The translations under genes were made by a program, and so were the position numbers. The notes beneath the pieces were generated by a model. The model saw only the letters and a list, made by a program, of their open reading frames with translations. It was not told the origin of the DNA and ran no database searches. 64,000 bases of DNA from positions 54,934 through 118,933 of the forward strand of contig JABSOI010000017.1 of NCBI GenBank assembly GCA_013216015.1. Reading direction: 5' to 3'. Of this stretch, positions 55,694 to 64,000 are shown piece after piece (the stretch's first letter is position 1; each line of letters opens with the position of its first letter). Origin of the DNA: Alteromonadaceae bacterium. GTDB lineage: Bacteria > Pseudomonadota > Gammaproteobacteria > Enterobacterales > Alteromonadaceae.

Positions 55694-57832
55694 TTACTTA
55701 AGTTCAATAACCTCAGTGCTTCCAGCTATGTCAATGTCCAAAAGACAACCTTTAATAAGATCAGAACATTGAATATTTCTCACAGAACCATTCAATTTTA
55801 TACTCTGCTGAATTAATTTTGTATTTGATAAAGCGTAAATCTGTACCGTATCTGAACTCGTTAAAACCAACTTGTCAGCATATACGTCCCAATAACTTGA
55901 ATAGAGTGCATTAAAATCATCTCTAATTTTAACTATAGTTTCAGACTTTAAATTAAACGCCCACAGCCCAGATTTTCTGTAGCGAGTAAAATAAACGTGG
56001 CCATTCGATTTATGAGCAGAAAACCCATTAAAAGGAAACCTAGTCACTTCCATACTGGATAAATCTATTGTTTCAACAAACCATTGTTCATTAATATCGA
56101 CAGAGTAAAGAAGGCTATTCTCATCTTCCGAAAGACTTAAGTTTAGTATGCTTTTACTATCATCTGACAGCCATTGTAATGTTTCACTTTCTAAATCGAA
56201 TTTGAATATTCTCTTATCCGATACACCAAATAACGCATGACCCAACACCGAATAATAAAGATTTTCAATCTTGTCAGGTAATAATGCATTCGATATTTTA
56301 GTGTAATGATCCCCTTCCTTTCGCCAAACCTGCTCTATTGCAGATCTATTTGATAAAAAATAAGTAATACCGTTAGTACCTGGTGTGGCATTTAAGTCTT
56401 GGTATGGACTATTTATTTCCTTTGCCAAAGTAAAAAATTCGTCATTATTTTCTTTTAAAGACCAAATTTCAATTTTTTGACTCATCCCTTTATAAGTAAA
56501 TATCCTGTTATCTGCAACCACAGGGAAATAAATAGGTTGAAAAATATTAGCAAAAATTGAAGATGCATTATTTTGGATATCGTGCAAATAAAGCTGCCAA
56601 TTCATACCTCGATAAATAAGTTCATTGTTGCTATACCATGCGACCCGCTCTAAAAGAAGGGGCAACTCTTTAATCAAACTTATACTGCCATTCTCGAGGT
56701 TTTTAACCAGAATAATAGTACTTTGCCATAACTTATTACGAATAATGGCCAATCTAGTTCCATCTGGAGATAATGAAAAAGAGTAATCACCTCGACCAGA
56801 GGATGATGGCGCTGTTAAATTTCTTTCGTAACCTGTTGTTAAGTCATGCTTGTAAATTCTAAAAGGCTCTGTAAGAGAATTTGAACGTGAAAAATAAATG
56901 GAATTACTATCATTAGAAAATGATGTTGTTGTCCAAAATCCAGACAAACCACATTCTGATATTTTTTTTCTGCTTGACACATCAAATGATGAACTATTGA
57001 AATGAATAATCCACACTTCACAAGCTTCTTCAGAATTTTTTATATAAACTATTTTTGTAGCATCCCCAGAAAAACTTGGCGATTCATAATTACTCATGTC
57101 ATCAACCGGCAAAATTTGTATTTCTCCAGTTAATAAATTTTTCACAAAGATATTTGTTTGCTTACTTTCCCTGTCTTCATGGCTATATACAAGCCAATTA
57201 GCATCATTGCTAACATCAAAGTCCATTTCAAGACCTTCCTCATGAGTTATAACCTCGAAACTTGAAAATTGAGGAATGGTAGTAGTCAACTCATCCTTTG
57301 AATCAATATTTAAACCAATAAGTGAATAAGATATGGAAACAATGATCCCAAAAAATAATAAACAGAGAAACTTAGGACTTTTGAAAATTCGGCCCCACGT
57401 TGTGCTCTTCCCTGCTATTGTTGGTTCAAGATCATCATTATTTATAGCGAATAAATTTTCTTCAACGTTATTTGTCTGTACTCTGTTTGAATCGAGTTGT
57501 TCATTTTGAACTATTATATTAATGTTCCGTACGTCTCCAACAAACCGATAGCCTTTTTTGGGTACAGTCTGAATAAGTTTTATTCCGTTATTACCACAAT
57601 TAATTAATTTTCTTAGTTCAGAAATAACGGATGATATAGTACTGGGATCTCGATGTATTGTTCCCCAAACCTTAAGCAGGAGTTCGTCATAAAAAACAGT
57701 TTCTTTAGCCTCAATTAATGTTTGAAGACATGCACATATTCTTGCAGGCAGTTGCAAAACCTCTCCATCGAGATAAACAAGTTCTTGATTTTTAGGATTG
57801 AATATCCAGTTATTACATTCATAAATTGCCAT
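55694..57832 (-). CDS. CadC-like transmembrane transcriptional regulator
   Basis: A 712-residue protein. An OmpR/PhoB-type winged helix lies at the N-terminus (about 5-105: LPARICACLQTLIEAKETVFYDELLLKVWG ... LIQTVPKKGYRFVG). A linker and one transmembrane helix follow at about 152-172 (FLCLLFFGIIVSISYSLIGL). The large outer domain is a TolB/WD40-like propeller with repeated SPDGTRLAI-, YSHED- and LSEDENSLLYS-type blades. Such ToxR/CadC-type proteins bind DNA from the membrane and sense external signals directly. The target is unknown; the small exported protein just downstream is a candidate. Confidence 0.87.
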   Translation of the reverse strand: MAIYECNNWIFNPKNQELVYLDGEVLQLPARICACLQTLIEAKETVFYDELLLKVWGTIHRDPSTISSVISELRKLINCGNNGIKLIQTVPKKGYRFVGDVRNINIIVQNEQLDSNRVQTNNVEENLFAINNDDLEPTIAGKSTTWGRIFKSPKFLCLLFFGIIVSISYSLIGLNIDSKDELTTTIPQFSSFEVITHEEGLEMDFDVSNDANWLVYSHEDRESKQTNIFVKNLLTGEIQILPVDDMSNYESPSFSGDATKIVYIKNSEEACEVWIIHFNSSSFDVSSRKKISECGLSGFWTTTSFSNDSNSIYFSRSNSLTEPFRIYKHDLTTGYERNLTAPSSSGRGDYSFSLSPDGTRLAIIRNKLWQSTIILVKNLENGSISLIKELPLLLERVAWYSNNELIYRGMNWQLYLHDIQNNASSIFANIFQPIYFPVVADNRIFTYKGMSQKIEIWSLKENNDEFFTLAKEINSPYQDLNATPGTNGITYFLSNRSAIEQVWRKEGDHYTKISNALLPDKIENLYYSVLGHALFGVSDKRIFKFDLESETLQWLSDDSKSILNLSLSEDENSLLYSVDINEQWFVETIDLSSMEVTRFPFNGFSAHKSNGHVYFTRYRKSGLWAFNLKSETIVKIRDDFNALYSSYWDVYADKLVLTSSDTVQIYALSNTKLIQQSIKLNGSVRNIQCSDLIKGCLLDIDIAGSTEVIELK

Positions 57833-58441
57833 TAATACACCATTAACCTACTCAGAGGTTTTAAGTTAAAAAAAAGAGCAGAGAATTATAAAGTCAGGAA
57901 AAAATCATAAAAAGCAATGCAAATATGCTTTTATAAATTGAACACACGGAGGTTAACATTAATAAGAACTCCTTTTACAATCATCGGGGTAAAACAGCTC
58001 CCCACTAATCGCATAAATCTAACGTCCCTGGTTTCCTTTAGATCCATTTTTATTCAATAACACTTATACTAGTCGAATTATCTTTCCTTAAACGAAGAAA
58101 TTCTGCTTTTCTGGAAGCATCTTCCAGTTAACAATTTAGTCTCAAATGACCAAAGCATCATAGCTCGTTGTCTAACTTTAAAACACAGTTAAACATTCAC
58201 TTACATAATTACCACTAATTTAACATATAGTACACATTTATTTTACATTGCTACCATTAATTTCTCTTACTGGTTCATCTCATATTTATAATTATATTCT
58301 CGACCATAAATAAATTTTACCACTGGTTAGCGACCTGTAGAGCCAACCATAAGATGACATTATAAAATCTATCACCTATGACATTTTTTATTTTGAAGGA
58401 TAAAAATTACGAAGTTGACATATGATACAACAAACCAAACT
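57833..58441. other. Non-coding stretch upstream of the CadC-like gene
   Basis: About 600 AT-rich bases holding the promoter of the CadC-like gene. No ORF, RNA gene or repeat was recognised before the first miniature element. Confidence 0.4.
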
Positions 58442-58610
58442 AGCTAGTGTCCGTCCAGAAACGGGGTCGTAGCGAGGTCCATCCAATGGTGCAATATGAA
58501 CATTACTAGATATGGCCGTTTAATCATTATAAATAACACCATCTTGTGGTGTACAGTTCGTGTTAGTGGGACGTCCGCAGTAGACATTCGTTTCTGGATG
58601 GGCACTAGCT
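58442..58610. mobile_element. Miniature inverted-repeat element, about 169 bp
   Basis: Terminal inverted repeats AGCTAGTGTCCGTCCAGAAA (58442-58461) and, on the other strand, AGCTAGTGCCCATCCAGAAA differ at two of 20 positions. The right end is at 58610. The interior has no ORF. The end sequence TAGTG...CACTA would allow a TA target duplication, but the exact boundary is uncertain. Confidence 0.75.
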
Positions 58611-58755
58611 ATGCTGCCTATACATAGTATAGGGGATTGAAATAGTCTACAGAGTCGCCCCCATAGCCGTTGTATACCATTTCTATTGAGCTGAAACCTA
58701 GAATATCACTTTCTGTTATTGCCGAACGACTGAATGCCTAGTAATACCAACCCCA

Positions 58756-58980
58756 TTGGCTATGTACCAGTTAACTGTGACTGTAATGATTTGTTTTCTC
58801 TGTGTTTGTACACTAGGTGAAGATTTAAACGCGTAGGATGGGTTAGCCGAAGGCGTAACCCATCAAAATACAAGTTTTTATTAATATTATTAAGTAGTTG
58901 TGTGCTATAGAGTGATGGGTTACGCCGTTGGCTAACCCGTCTACAACTTTTATAGCCACATTTAACTGGTACATAGCCAA
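58756..58980. mobile_element. Miniature inverted-repeat element, 225 bp
   Basis: Perfect terminal inverted repeats TTGGCTATGTACCAGTTAA and TTAACTGGTACATAGCCAA are flanked by the 5-base direct repeat CCCCA (58751-58755 and 58981-58985). The interior contains two copies of the GATGGGTTA hairpin core in opposite orientations. Same family as 25977-26215. The stretch from 58981 to 59334 shows no gene. Confidence 0.9.
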
Positions 58981-59334
58981 CCCCATTAAATAAGTGATCA
59001 TCTTTAATGATCTAAATCCCCACTAGATAAGGTTAATAACTAAAGTTTATATCGAAAGAATTAGCAGGATTTAAGGTTGACAAATATCAAAGTGCTTAAA
59101 CAAATACAATAAAAGAATGTTTATTGTTACCTACTCATCTTACCTATCATTAGCAAAAGTATTATAATTTTTTAACCGCTAACTTTATAAATTTACGTTT
59201 AACTAGTTTGTATTTTGTAATAAACTTTCTTATACAATTTAAAACACCTTCCTATATCAATACACACCTACAATTTGTCACCTGATGATTGTAAGTTGTC
59301 AAGATATGGTTATACCAACAAAGAGATAAAAATT

Positions 59335-59607
59335 ATGAGCCGCACTGTATTTTGCCAACACCTTAAAAAAGATGGCGAAGGCCTGGACTTTCAACTTTAC
59401 CCCGGCAAAATTGGTAAACGAATATTCGATAATATTTGTCAAGAGGCCTGGAAAATATGGCAAAAGAAACAAACCATGTTAATTAATGAAAAAAAAATGA
59501 ACATGATGAACCCCGACGACCGTATATTTTTAGAAACCGCTATGGTTGCATTTCTTTTTGAAGGTAAAGAACCAGAAATTGAAGGTTACGTACCCGTTAA
59601 AAAATAA
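59335..59607 (+). CDS. yggX: Fe(2+)-trafficking protein YggX
   Basis: A 90-residue protein from the ATG at 59335 (the frame is open 20 codons further upstream, but this start gives the standard [19 protein letters not shown]). The family pattern continues with [15 protein letters not shown] [40 protein letters not shown] and [12 protein letters not shown]. YggX protects iron-sulfur clusters and is normally encoded next to mutY. Here it is 5.3 kb downstream of mutY, separated by unrelated genes and miniature elements. Confidence 0.93.
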   Translation: MSRTVFCQHLKKDGEGLDFQLYPGKIGKRIFDNICQEAWKIWQKKQTMLINEKKMNMMNPDDRIFLETAMVAFLFEGKEPEIEGYVPVKK

Positions 59608-59697
59608 CAATAATCATCAAAAACAAGGTGTTTTTGTTCACTAAACTAACAGAAAGCCGAAAAAAGCAACAAACAAACATTTTTAATAAAAAAACAG

Positions 59698-59726
59698 TTG
59701 ACGGGCAAAGGGAAAAACAGTTTAAT
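59698..59726 (+). promoter_or_regulatory. Promoter of the tRNA-Phe/tRNA-Thr unit
   Basis: TTGACG (59698-59703), a 17-base spacer and TTTAAT (59721-59726) are followed by a GC-rich discriminator (ACCGCCCG), as expected for stringently controlled stable-RNA promoters. Confidence 0.8.
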
Positions 59727-59790
59727 ACCGCCCGTCTTCAAGGCAACGCCGAGAAGACAGTCGGTAACGACTTTAAATAAGTATAATAAT

Positions 59791-59866
59791 GCCCCGATAG
59801 CTCAGTTGGTAGAGCAGAGGATTGAAAATCCTCGTGTCCCTGGTTCAATTCCGGGTCGGGGCACCA
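59791..59866 (+). tRNA. tRNA-Phe (GAA)
   Basis: A 76-base tRNA with encoded CCA, anticodon GAA, and standard acceptor, D and T arms. It is identical to the copy on the minus strand at 34454-34529. First of a two-tRNA unit. Confidence 0.97.
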
Positions 59867-59980
59867 TTTATACTTAAACAATTTCAGAGTTTGTGAGTTT
59901 AATAAAAGTCATAATCTCGGTGCCAAGATGTTCTAGTCCATTTTTAAAATACTATTAGAATGTCGCACACAGTTTTGTGT

Positions 59981-60056
<76 letters not shown>

Positions 60057-60077
60057 TTCCTTCGTTGGAAGCAAGCA

Positions 60078-60103
60078 GCCCTAACTTCGGTTAGGGCTTT
60101 TTT
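60078..60103 (+). terminator. Rho-independent terminator of the tRNA unit
   Basis: A perfect 8-bp stem GCCCTAAC / GTTAGGGC with a TTCG tetraloop is followed by six T residues, 21 bases after tRNA-Thr. The stretch from here to 60542 shows no gene. Confidence 0.95.
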
Positions 60104-60542
60104 GTATCTATCTCTAATTAAATGCTTGGTCGAATTTAATCACTAATTTCACTAGCACCAATAAACTACCCTACCCCACTATTCTGCACCCTGTACGTGA
60201 TTTAACCCGTAATACCAAGAAGTAACACCACTTCATTTACCCCCCACATAAGACGTGGTGTTGATGTTATATGGATAAAAAACAATCAATATTTTAAACA
60301 TTATTATTTATTTAATGACCTATAGAGATGTAAAACTAGTGACTGGTGCTACTGTTTTTTTAAGTTATTAAAGCACTTATATATCATAGAATTAACAATT
60401 CAACGAGGCAATTAGAGAACTAACAAACGACTAGGTGGCTCCATTGCCTAGGTCATCAATAGCACCAAAGACTCTTATGTGAGTAATGTTACCATTGCAT
60501 TAATGCAATATATATTAAATAAATCCAACACTATTATTTAAC

Positions 60543-60699
60543 GGCTCTGTTCCATTTTAATGTTGTCACCACAGTAACTTCATGATTTATAGATTATTAG
60601 TGTGTTTTGAAAAAATCAATAAAAATATTCTGAAGAGCTTATCAAATAAGCCTTTGGTGAAATCAAAAATTAGTACTAACAATTATATGGAACAGAGCC
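60543..60699. mobile_element. Miniature inverted-repeat element, 157 bp
   Basis: Ends GGCTCTGTTCCAT (60543) and ATGGAACAGAGCC (to 60699) are perfect inverted repeats. They are flanked by an exact 8-base duplication TATTTAAC (60535-60542 and 60700-60707). Second copy of the family at 48903-49060. It lies immediately upstream of the SGNH-MBOAT cassette. Confidence 0.92.
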
Positions 60700-60716
60700 T
60701 ATTTAACATAAATTAA

Positions 60717-61466
60717 ATGTACTATTATTCTCAAGAGAGAGTAAACACTCATAATATGCTAATAAAAAATCACATGATTAAAATGAAAATCGCAATAAGC
60801 CTAACCATTGTATTTAGTATTATTACATTAGGTTATTTATACCTTTCAAAAAATAGGGCTCCTTCTCCTCAATACCAATATGAAAAAACAACACATGCCC
60901 ATTACATGCGTAAAACCAGAAGCATAGATAAAAAAAGCATCGTGTTTCTTGGAAGTTCAAGTATTCAGGGGCTCAATGTGAGTCAAATAGCAAACCACAG
61001 TATAAATTTAGGCATAGGTGGAGAACGCATTGAAGGACTAATTAATCGGGTGCAGGAATATTCTCAATTGCCACAGTCTCGTTTAATCGTAATTGCCGCG
61101 GGATTTAATGACCTTTGTCACTCAAATACATTAACAATGTCAAAACAATTCAATTTGTTAATTCAAAAACTCAACAATGTGCCTTTGGTTATTTCGGCTT
61201 TACAACCTGCGACTAATTTAATGCTATGTGAAAATTTGGCCACTAAAATTGTTCAGTTTAACCTATATCTGCAAGACACTTGTCATAACTTGAAACAGTG
61301 TTATTTTGTTGATTTACCAAAAATTTTAACCGTTCAAAGTAAACCTTTTTTTGAAATTGATGATGTTCACTTGAATAAATTAGGCTATCAATTATGGCAA
61401 ACAGAGCTGTCTGACGCAATTATACGAGCGCTAAATACAACTCAAGGGAGTAATTCAATCCGATGA
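60717..61466 (+). CDS. SGNH/GDSL-type hydrolase, membrane-anchored
   Basis: A 249-residue protein with an N-terminal membrane anchor (about 22-43, KIAISLTIVFSIITLGYLYL). An SGNH-hydrolase fold follows: block I FLGSSSIQG with the nucleophile Ser, block II Gly in LGIGGERIEGL, block III Asn in GFNDLC, and block V DDVHLN with the catalytic Asp and His. Its stop overlaps the MBOAT start (ATGA), so the two are coupled. Likely an esterase or acyltransferase acting on an extracytoplasmic glycan. The ATG at 60717 lacks a clear ribosome site; later in-frame ATGs at 60756, 60774 or 60783 are possible. Confidence 0.82.
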   Translation: MYYYSQERVNTHNMLIKNHMIKMKIAISLTIVFSIITLGYLYLSKNRAPSPQYQYEKTTHAHYMRKTRSIDKKSIVFLGSSSIQGLNVSQIANHSINLGIGGERIEGLINRVQEYSQLPQSRLIVIAAGFNDLCHSNTLTMSKQFNLLIQKLNNVPLVISALQPATNLMLCENLATKIVQFNLYLQDTCHNLKQCYFVDLPKILTVQSKPFFEIDDVHLNKLGYQLWQTELSDAIIRALNTTQGSNSIR

Positions 61467-62854
61467 TTTTTTCTACATACGGATTCATTTTTATTTTTTT
61501 ACCTGTCGTTTTCTTCCTGTATTCAGTATGTTTGGCTTTTAACAAGATCACTTTAGCAAAAGTTGTTCTTATTATTAGTTCTTGCTTGTTCTACGCTTAT
61601 GGTAGTGGCGACTTTTTTCCATTTTTTCTTATGGCCATATTTGTTAACTATATCTTTGGGCATCATTTGTCAAAAAGTATAAATAAAGACAAACGATATA
61701 GACTTTTTGTAATGTGGCTTGGAATTTCGCTAAATCTGGCTTTACTTGCTTTCTACAAATATACCGATTTTGCCATTTTTAACCTAAATCTGTTTCTAGA
61801 TAATGCAATACCTTATCAAAATATATTACTGCCTATAGGGATATCCTTTTTTACCTTCCAGTTGATCGCTTTTTTGGTTGACTCCTACAGAGGTGAAACC
61901 AAGGACTACGGATTAGTTAACTACCTTATGTTTATTACTTTTTTCCCTCAACTTATTGTTGGCCCTATTGTTCATCATAAAGATGTTGTACCCCAGTATG
62001 AAAATTTAAAACAAGCGTTGCCTCGCTATAAAAATATAGCCAGAGGTTTGTTTTTATTTACCATTGGCTGTACTAAAAAACTATTAATTGCTGATCCTTT
62101 GTCAAATTGGGCTCAGGGAGCATTTGATTCTGCTCAGACTTTAAATACGCTAGAAAGCTGGACGGCATCGTTAAGTTATACCCTGTCTTATTATTTTGAT
62201 TTATCAGGTTATGCTGATATGGCAATAGGACTTGGAATAATGTTTGGTATTGCACTACCAATAAATTTCAATTCTCCGTATAAAGCTCGTAACTTTGCAG
62301 ACTATTGGCGTAGGTGGCATATGACACTTTCAAAGTTTTTGGGTGATTATATTTTTCGCAATATTTACGATAAATCCAAAGGTAACTTTAATTTTTATTT
62401 CGCGCTATTTATAACTTTCTTCGTTTCTGGTTTTTGGCATGGTGCGGGGTGGACCTTTGTAGTATGGGGAATAATTAACGGTCTATTTGTTATTGCTTCA
62501 CACATGATGATCAAAGCTAATCTGAAGTTACCATTTTTGCTTGCATGGACAATGACATTTATTGGTGTCATCAGCACACGCGTATTATTTGTCGCCGAAG
62601 ACTTTTCAGATGCTTATCATGTACTGGTACAAATGTTCTCCTTTAACAATTTTGAAAACACCACTCATTTGGCGTCAGCACAACCCCTATATTTATTAAT
62701 TGGTATGATTTTAGTTTTAGTTTTTCCAAACAGTACACAATTACTTGCCAGATATAAACCAACAGTAAAATATGCAGTAGTTACTGCGTTGTTATTGACC
62801 ATTTCTTTATTGAATATGAGCTACGTTCGTGGCTTTTTATATTTCCAATTTTAA
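61463..62854 (+). CDS. MBOAT-family O-acyltransferase (AlgI-like)
   Basis: A 463-residue integral membrane protein with about 11 hydrophobic helices. It carries the MBOAT signature: PIGISFFTFQLIAFLVDSYRG, FNSPYKARNFADYWRRWHMTLSKFLGDYIFRN, and the catalytic His in FVSGFWHGAGWTFVVWG. Such proteins bring acyl groups across the inner membrane and hand them to SGNH partners, as AlgI does with AlgJ/AlgX and DltB with DltD. It is flanked by SGNH proteins on both sides, suggesting O-acetylation of an exopolysaccharide or other envelope polymer. Confidence 0.92.
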   Translation: MIFSTYGFIFIFLPVVFFLYSVCLAFNKITLAKVVLIISSCLFYAYGSGDFFPFFLMAIFVNYIFGHHLSKSINKDKRYRLFVMWLGISLNLALLAFYKYTDFAIFNLNLFLDNAIPYQNILLPIGISFFTFQLIAFLVDSYRGETKDYGLVNYLMFITFFPQLIVGPIVHHKDVVPQYENLKQALPRYKNIARGLFLFTIGCTKKLLIADPLSNWAQGAFDSAQTLNTLESWTASLSYTLSYYFDLSGYADMAIGLGIMFGIALPINFNSPYKARNFADYWRRWHMTLSKFLGDYIFRNIYDKSKGNFNFYFALFITFFVSGFWHGAGWTFVVWGIINGLFVIASHMMIKANLKLPFLLAWTMTFIGVISTRVLFVAEDFSDAYHVLVQMFSFNNFENTTHLASAQPLYLLIGMILVLVFPNSTQLLARYKPTVKYAVVTALLLTISLLNMSYVRGFLYFQF

Positions 62855-62864
62855 CGGGGCTACA

Positions 62865-63839
62865 ATGAAAAAACATTTGAATTGGTTATTGATCACAGTA
62901 GTTTCAACACTTGCCTTACTAATATCAGCTTCACTTATTGGCAAGCATTTCTTTGTAGGTCCTGTATATAACCCCGCACTCTTTAAATTCGAAGACTCAA
63001 TAAATACGTTAATTATTGGTGCTTCTCATTCAGCAACGTCTATGGATCCTGATTATATTGAAGGCGCTTTAAATGTTGCCATATCAGGTGAACCTCTTTA
63101 TTTTACATACTACAAAGCAAAAGCACTGCTAAAAAACAACCCACATATTAAAGATGTTTTGATCGCTATATCACCTATTCATGTTGCTCAATATTCCGAT
63201 AACTATTTATTTCAAGACAATGCAGGATCACGAAGCATTACAATGAATTATTACTTTTTAATTGATGATTTATCTGACCCGCTTATAAATACATTTAGTT
63301 CAGACAATATAATTAGTTATTTAAAGTTTCATTGGGGCTTACCTTTTAACTATATGTCTGACTTAAGAGTTGTGCTCAATTATTATCGTAACAATGTCAA
63401 TTATGCAGAATATCCATTTTATGGAGGTGTGGAGCGCATTGAAGGAAACCATATTGAAAAAGAGAGAATAACAAACAAAGCTAAATTTTATTTTTATGAT
63501 GAAAATGGTCAAGCTAATGCTTCTGATACCGGTGTAAAGATCATCCATCGCATTGCAAGTTTAACAGAACAGTTCGACATTAAACTCACCATAATTTCAA
63601 CGCCCATGCATCCGTATTTTATTAAACAAATACCTGAAAAAATTCAGCAAAAATACGATGAAACGATCAAAAGTGTTGAACAAAAACATACTAATATCAA
63701 GTTTATTGATTTATCTAATTTCCCGATAAACGAAGATAAGTTTCTCGATGGTGATCATCTGAATGTTCAAGGTTCAGCCGAATTTAGTCAATTCTTAGTT
63801 AGAGAACGTCTACAATTAAAACAAACAAATAGTGAATGA
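62865..63839 (+). CDS. SGNH-like acyltransferase partner of MBOAT
   Basis: A 324-residue protein from the ATG at 62865 (GGGGC upstream; the frame opens 12 codons earlier inside the MBOAT gene). An N-terminal anchor lies at about 7-27 (LLITVVSTLALLISASLIG). The body resembles AlgX/DltD-type SGNH proteins: LIIGASHSATSMDPDYIEGALNVAISGE with the GxSHS nucleophile block, and a C-terminal DGDHLNVQGSAEFSQFL with the Asp-x-x-His pair. It probably performs the final periplasmic acyl transfer. Third gene of the cassette. Confidence 0.82.
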   Translation: MKKHLNWLLITVVSTLALLISASLIGKHFFVGPVYNPALFKFEDSINTLIIGASHSATSMDPDYIEGALNVAISGEPLYFTYYKAKALLKNNPHIKDVLIAISPIHVAQYSDNYLFQDNAGSRSITMNYYFLIDDLSDPLINTFSSDNIISYLKFHWGLPFNYMSDLRVVLNYYRNNVNYAEYPFYGGVERIEGNHIEKERITNKAKFYFYDENGQANASDTGVKIIHRIASLTEQFDIKLTIISTPMHPYFIKQIPEKIQQKYDETIKSVEQKHTNIKFIDLSNFPINEDKFLDGDHLNVQGSAEFSQFLVRERLQLKQTNSE

Positions 63840-63926
63840 GATCGGTTTAAGGTTAATTGTATTTCGTATGGGCAAAGTGCAAATTATAAAACATCAGCAG
63901 CAGCTTCACAGGCTATAGATCAGCTA

Positions 63927-64000
63927 TATACCCATCACCATTCAAAATGCAGGTTTTGATTCGTTTAAAAAACATATTTACTGCGTTGCTGAATCTTAAA
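63927..64000. repeat. Partial TATACCC-type palindromic repeat
   Basis: It begins TATACCCATCACCATTCAAA and continues with TGCAGG and ACTGCGTTGCTGAATC, matching the complement of the 51157-51317 repeat. It runs off the window end, so its length is unknown. Confidence 0.75.

Noticed and set aside
59782..59787. TATAAT just before tRNA-Phe as its -10 element
   Set aside because: It is only four bases from the mature tRNA 5' end, too close to give a transcript including the tRNA; the TTGACG-N17-TTTAAT pair upstream fits better.

Overview
The window reads as chromosomal DNA from a marine gammaproteobacterium of the order Alteromonadales, most likely Colwelliaceae (Colwellia/Thalassotalea type). I infer this from the low GC content, the gene order pilMNOPQ-aroK-aroB-damX-dam-rpe-trpS, the trmB-yggL/mutY block, and several families common in that group (TorF-type porin, DUF2970, DUF1289, ExeM-type nuclease). 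No rRNA or CRISPR array was seen. No species can be named from sequence alone.

Layout. 1-11.5 kb is a conserved housekeeping block: type IV pilus assembly and secretin (pilM partial, pilN, pilO, pilP, pilQ), shikimate pathway (aroK, aroB), damX, dam, then rpe and trpS, with a small DUF2970 protein and a TorF-type porin on the opposite strand. 11.5-17.8 kb holds an FHA-domain membrane protein overlapping a trypsin-like protease gene, a MmcQ/YjbR protein, a second-type signal peptidase I, and an ECF sigma / anti-sigma / DUF4097 operon whose last gene carries an in-frame stop. 18.1-26.9 kb is accessory DNA: hipBA with a frameshifted hipA, a SYLF lipoprotein, a DUF3012 lipoprotein, a complete ISAs1-family element, a truncated integrase-like gene translationally coupled to a tyrosine recombinase, an ion-channel gene cut at the junction with that mobile unit, a MITE and a transposase remnant.

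26.9-37 kb: a DsbA-family protein, a very large secreted multi-domain nuclease, a DUF1353 protein, tRNA-Phe, DUF1289 and a SulP anion transporter. 37-43.7 kb is a catabolic module for trans-4-hydroxy-L-proline: FCD-type GntR regulator, 2,5-dioxovalerate dehydrogenase, 4-hydroxyproline 2-epimerase, pyrroline-hydroxycarboxylate deaminase, and a divergent FAD-dependent D-amino-acid dehydrogenase. A palindromic operator candidate and a 79-bp tandem array lie between the divergent units. 43.9-50.8 kb: a membrane methyltransferase, assimilatory nitrite reductase nirBD, an arylamine N-acetyltransferase, and a soxR / flavin-reductase divergent pair with a readable SoxR-type promoter.

51.5-60.1 kb: trmB-yggL divergent from mutY. 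mutY is separated from its usual partner yggX by about 5.3 kb holding a CadC-like transmembrane regulator, a small secreted Cys-containing protein, an unrecognised protein and two MITE-like elements. yggX is followed by a tRNA-Phe/tRNA-Thr pair with a stable-RNA promoter and a terminator. 60.7-63.8 kb is a three-gene SGNH-MBOAT-SGNH cassette, probably for O-acylation of an extracellular polymer.

The most unusual feature at the DNA level is the density of small repeats. Two miniature inverted-repeat families have exact target duplications (157/158 bp with 8-bp duplications; 225/239 bp with 5-bp duplications). There are also further palindromic repeat families, and many short tandem arrays sit beside gene ends. 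Several genes in the accessory part are broken by point changes or insertions.
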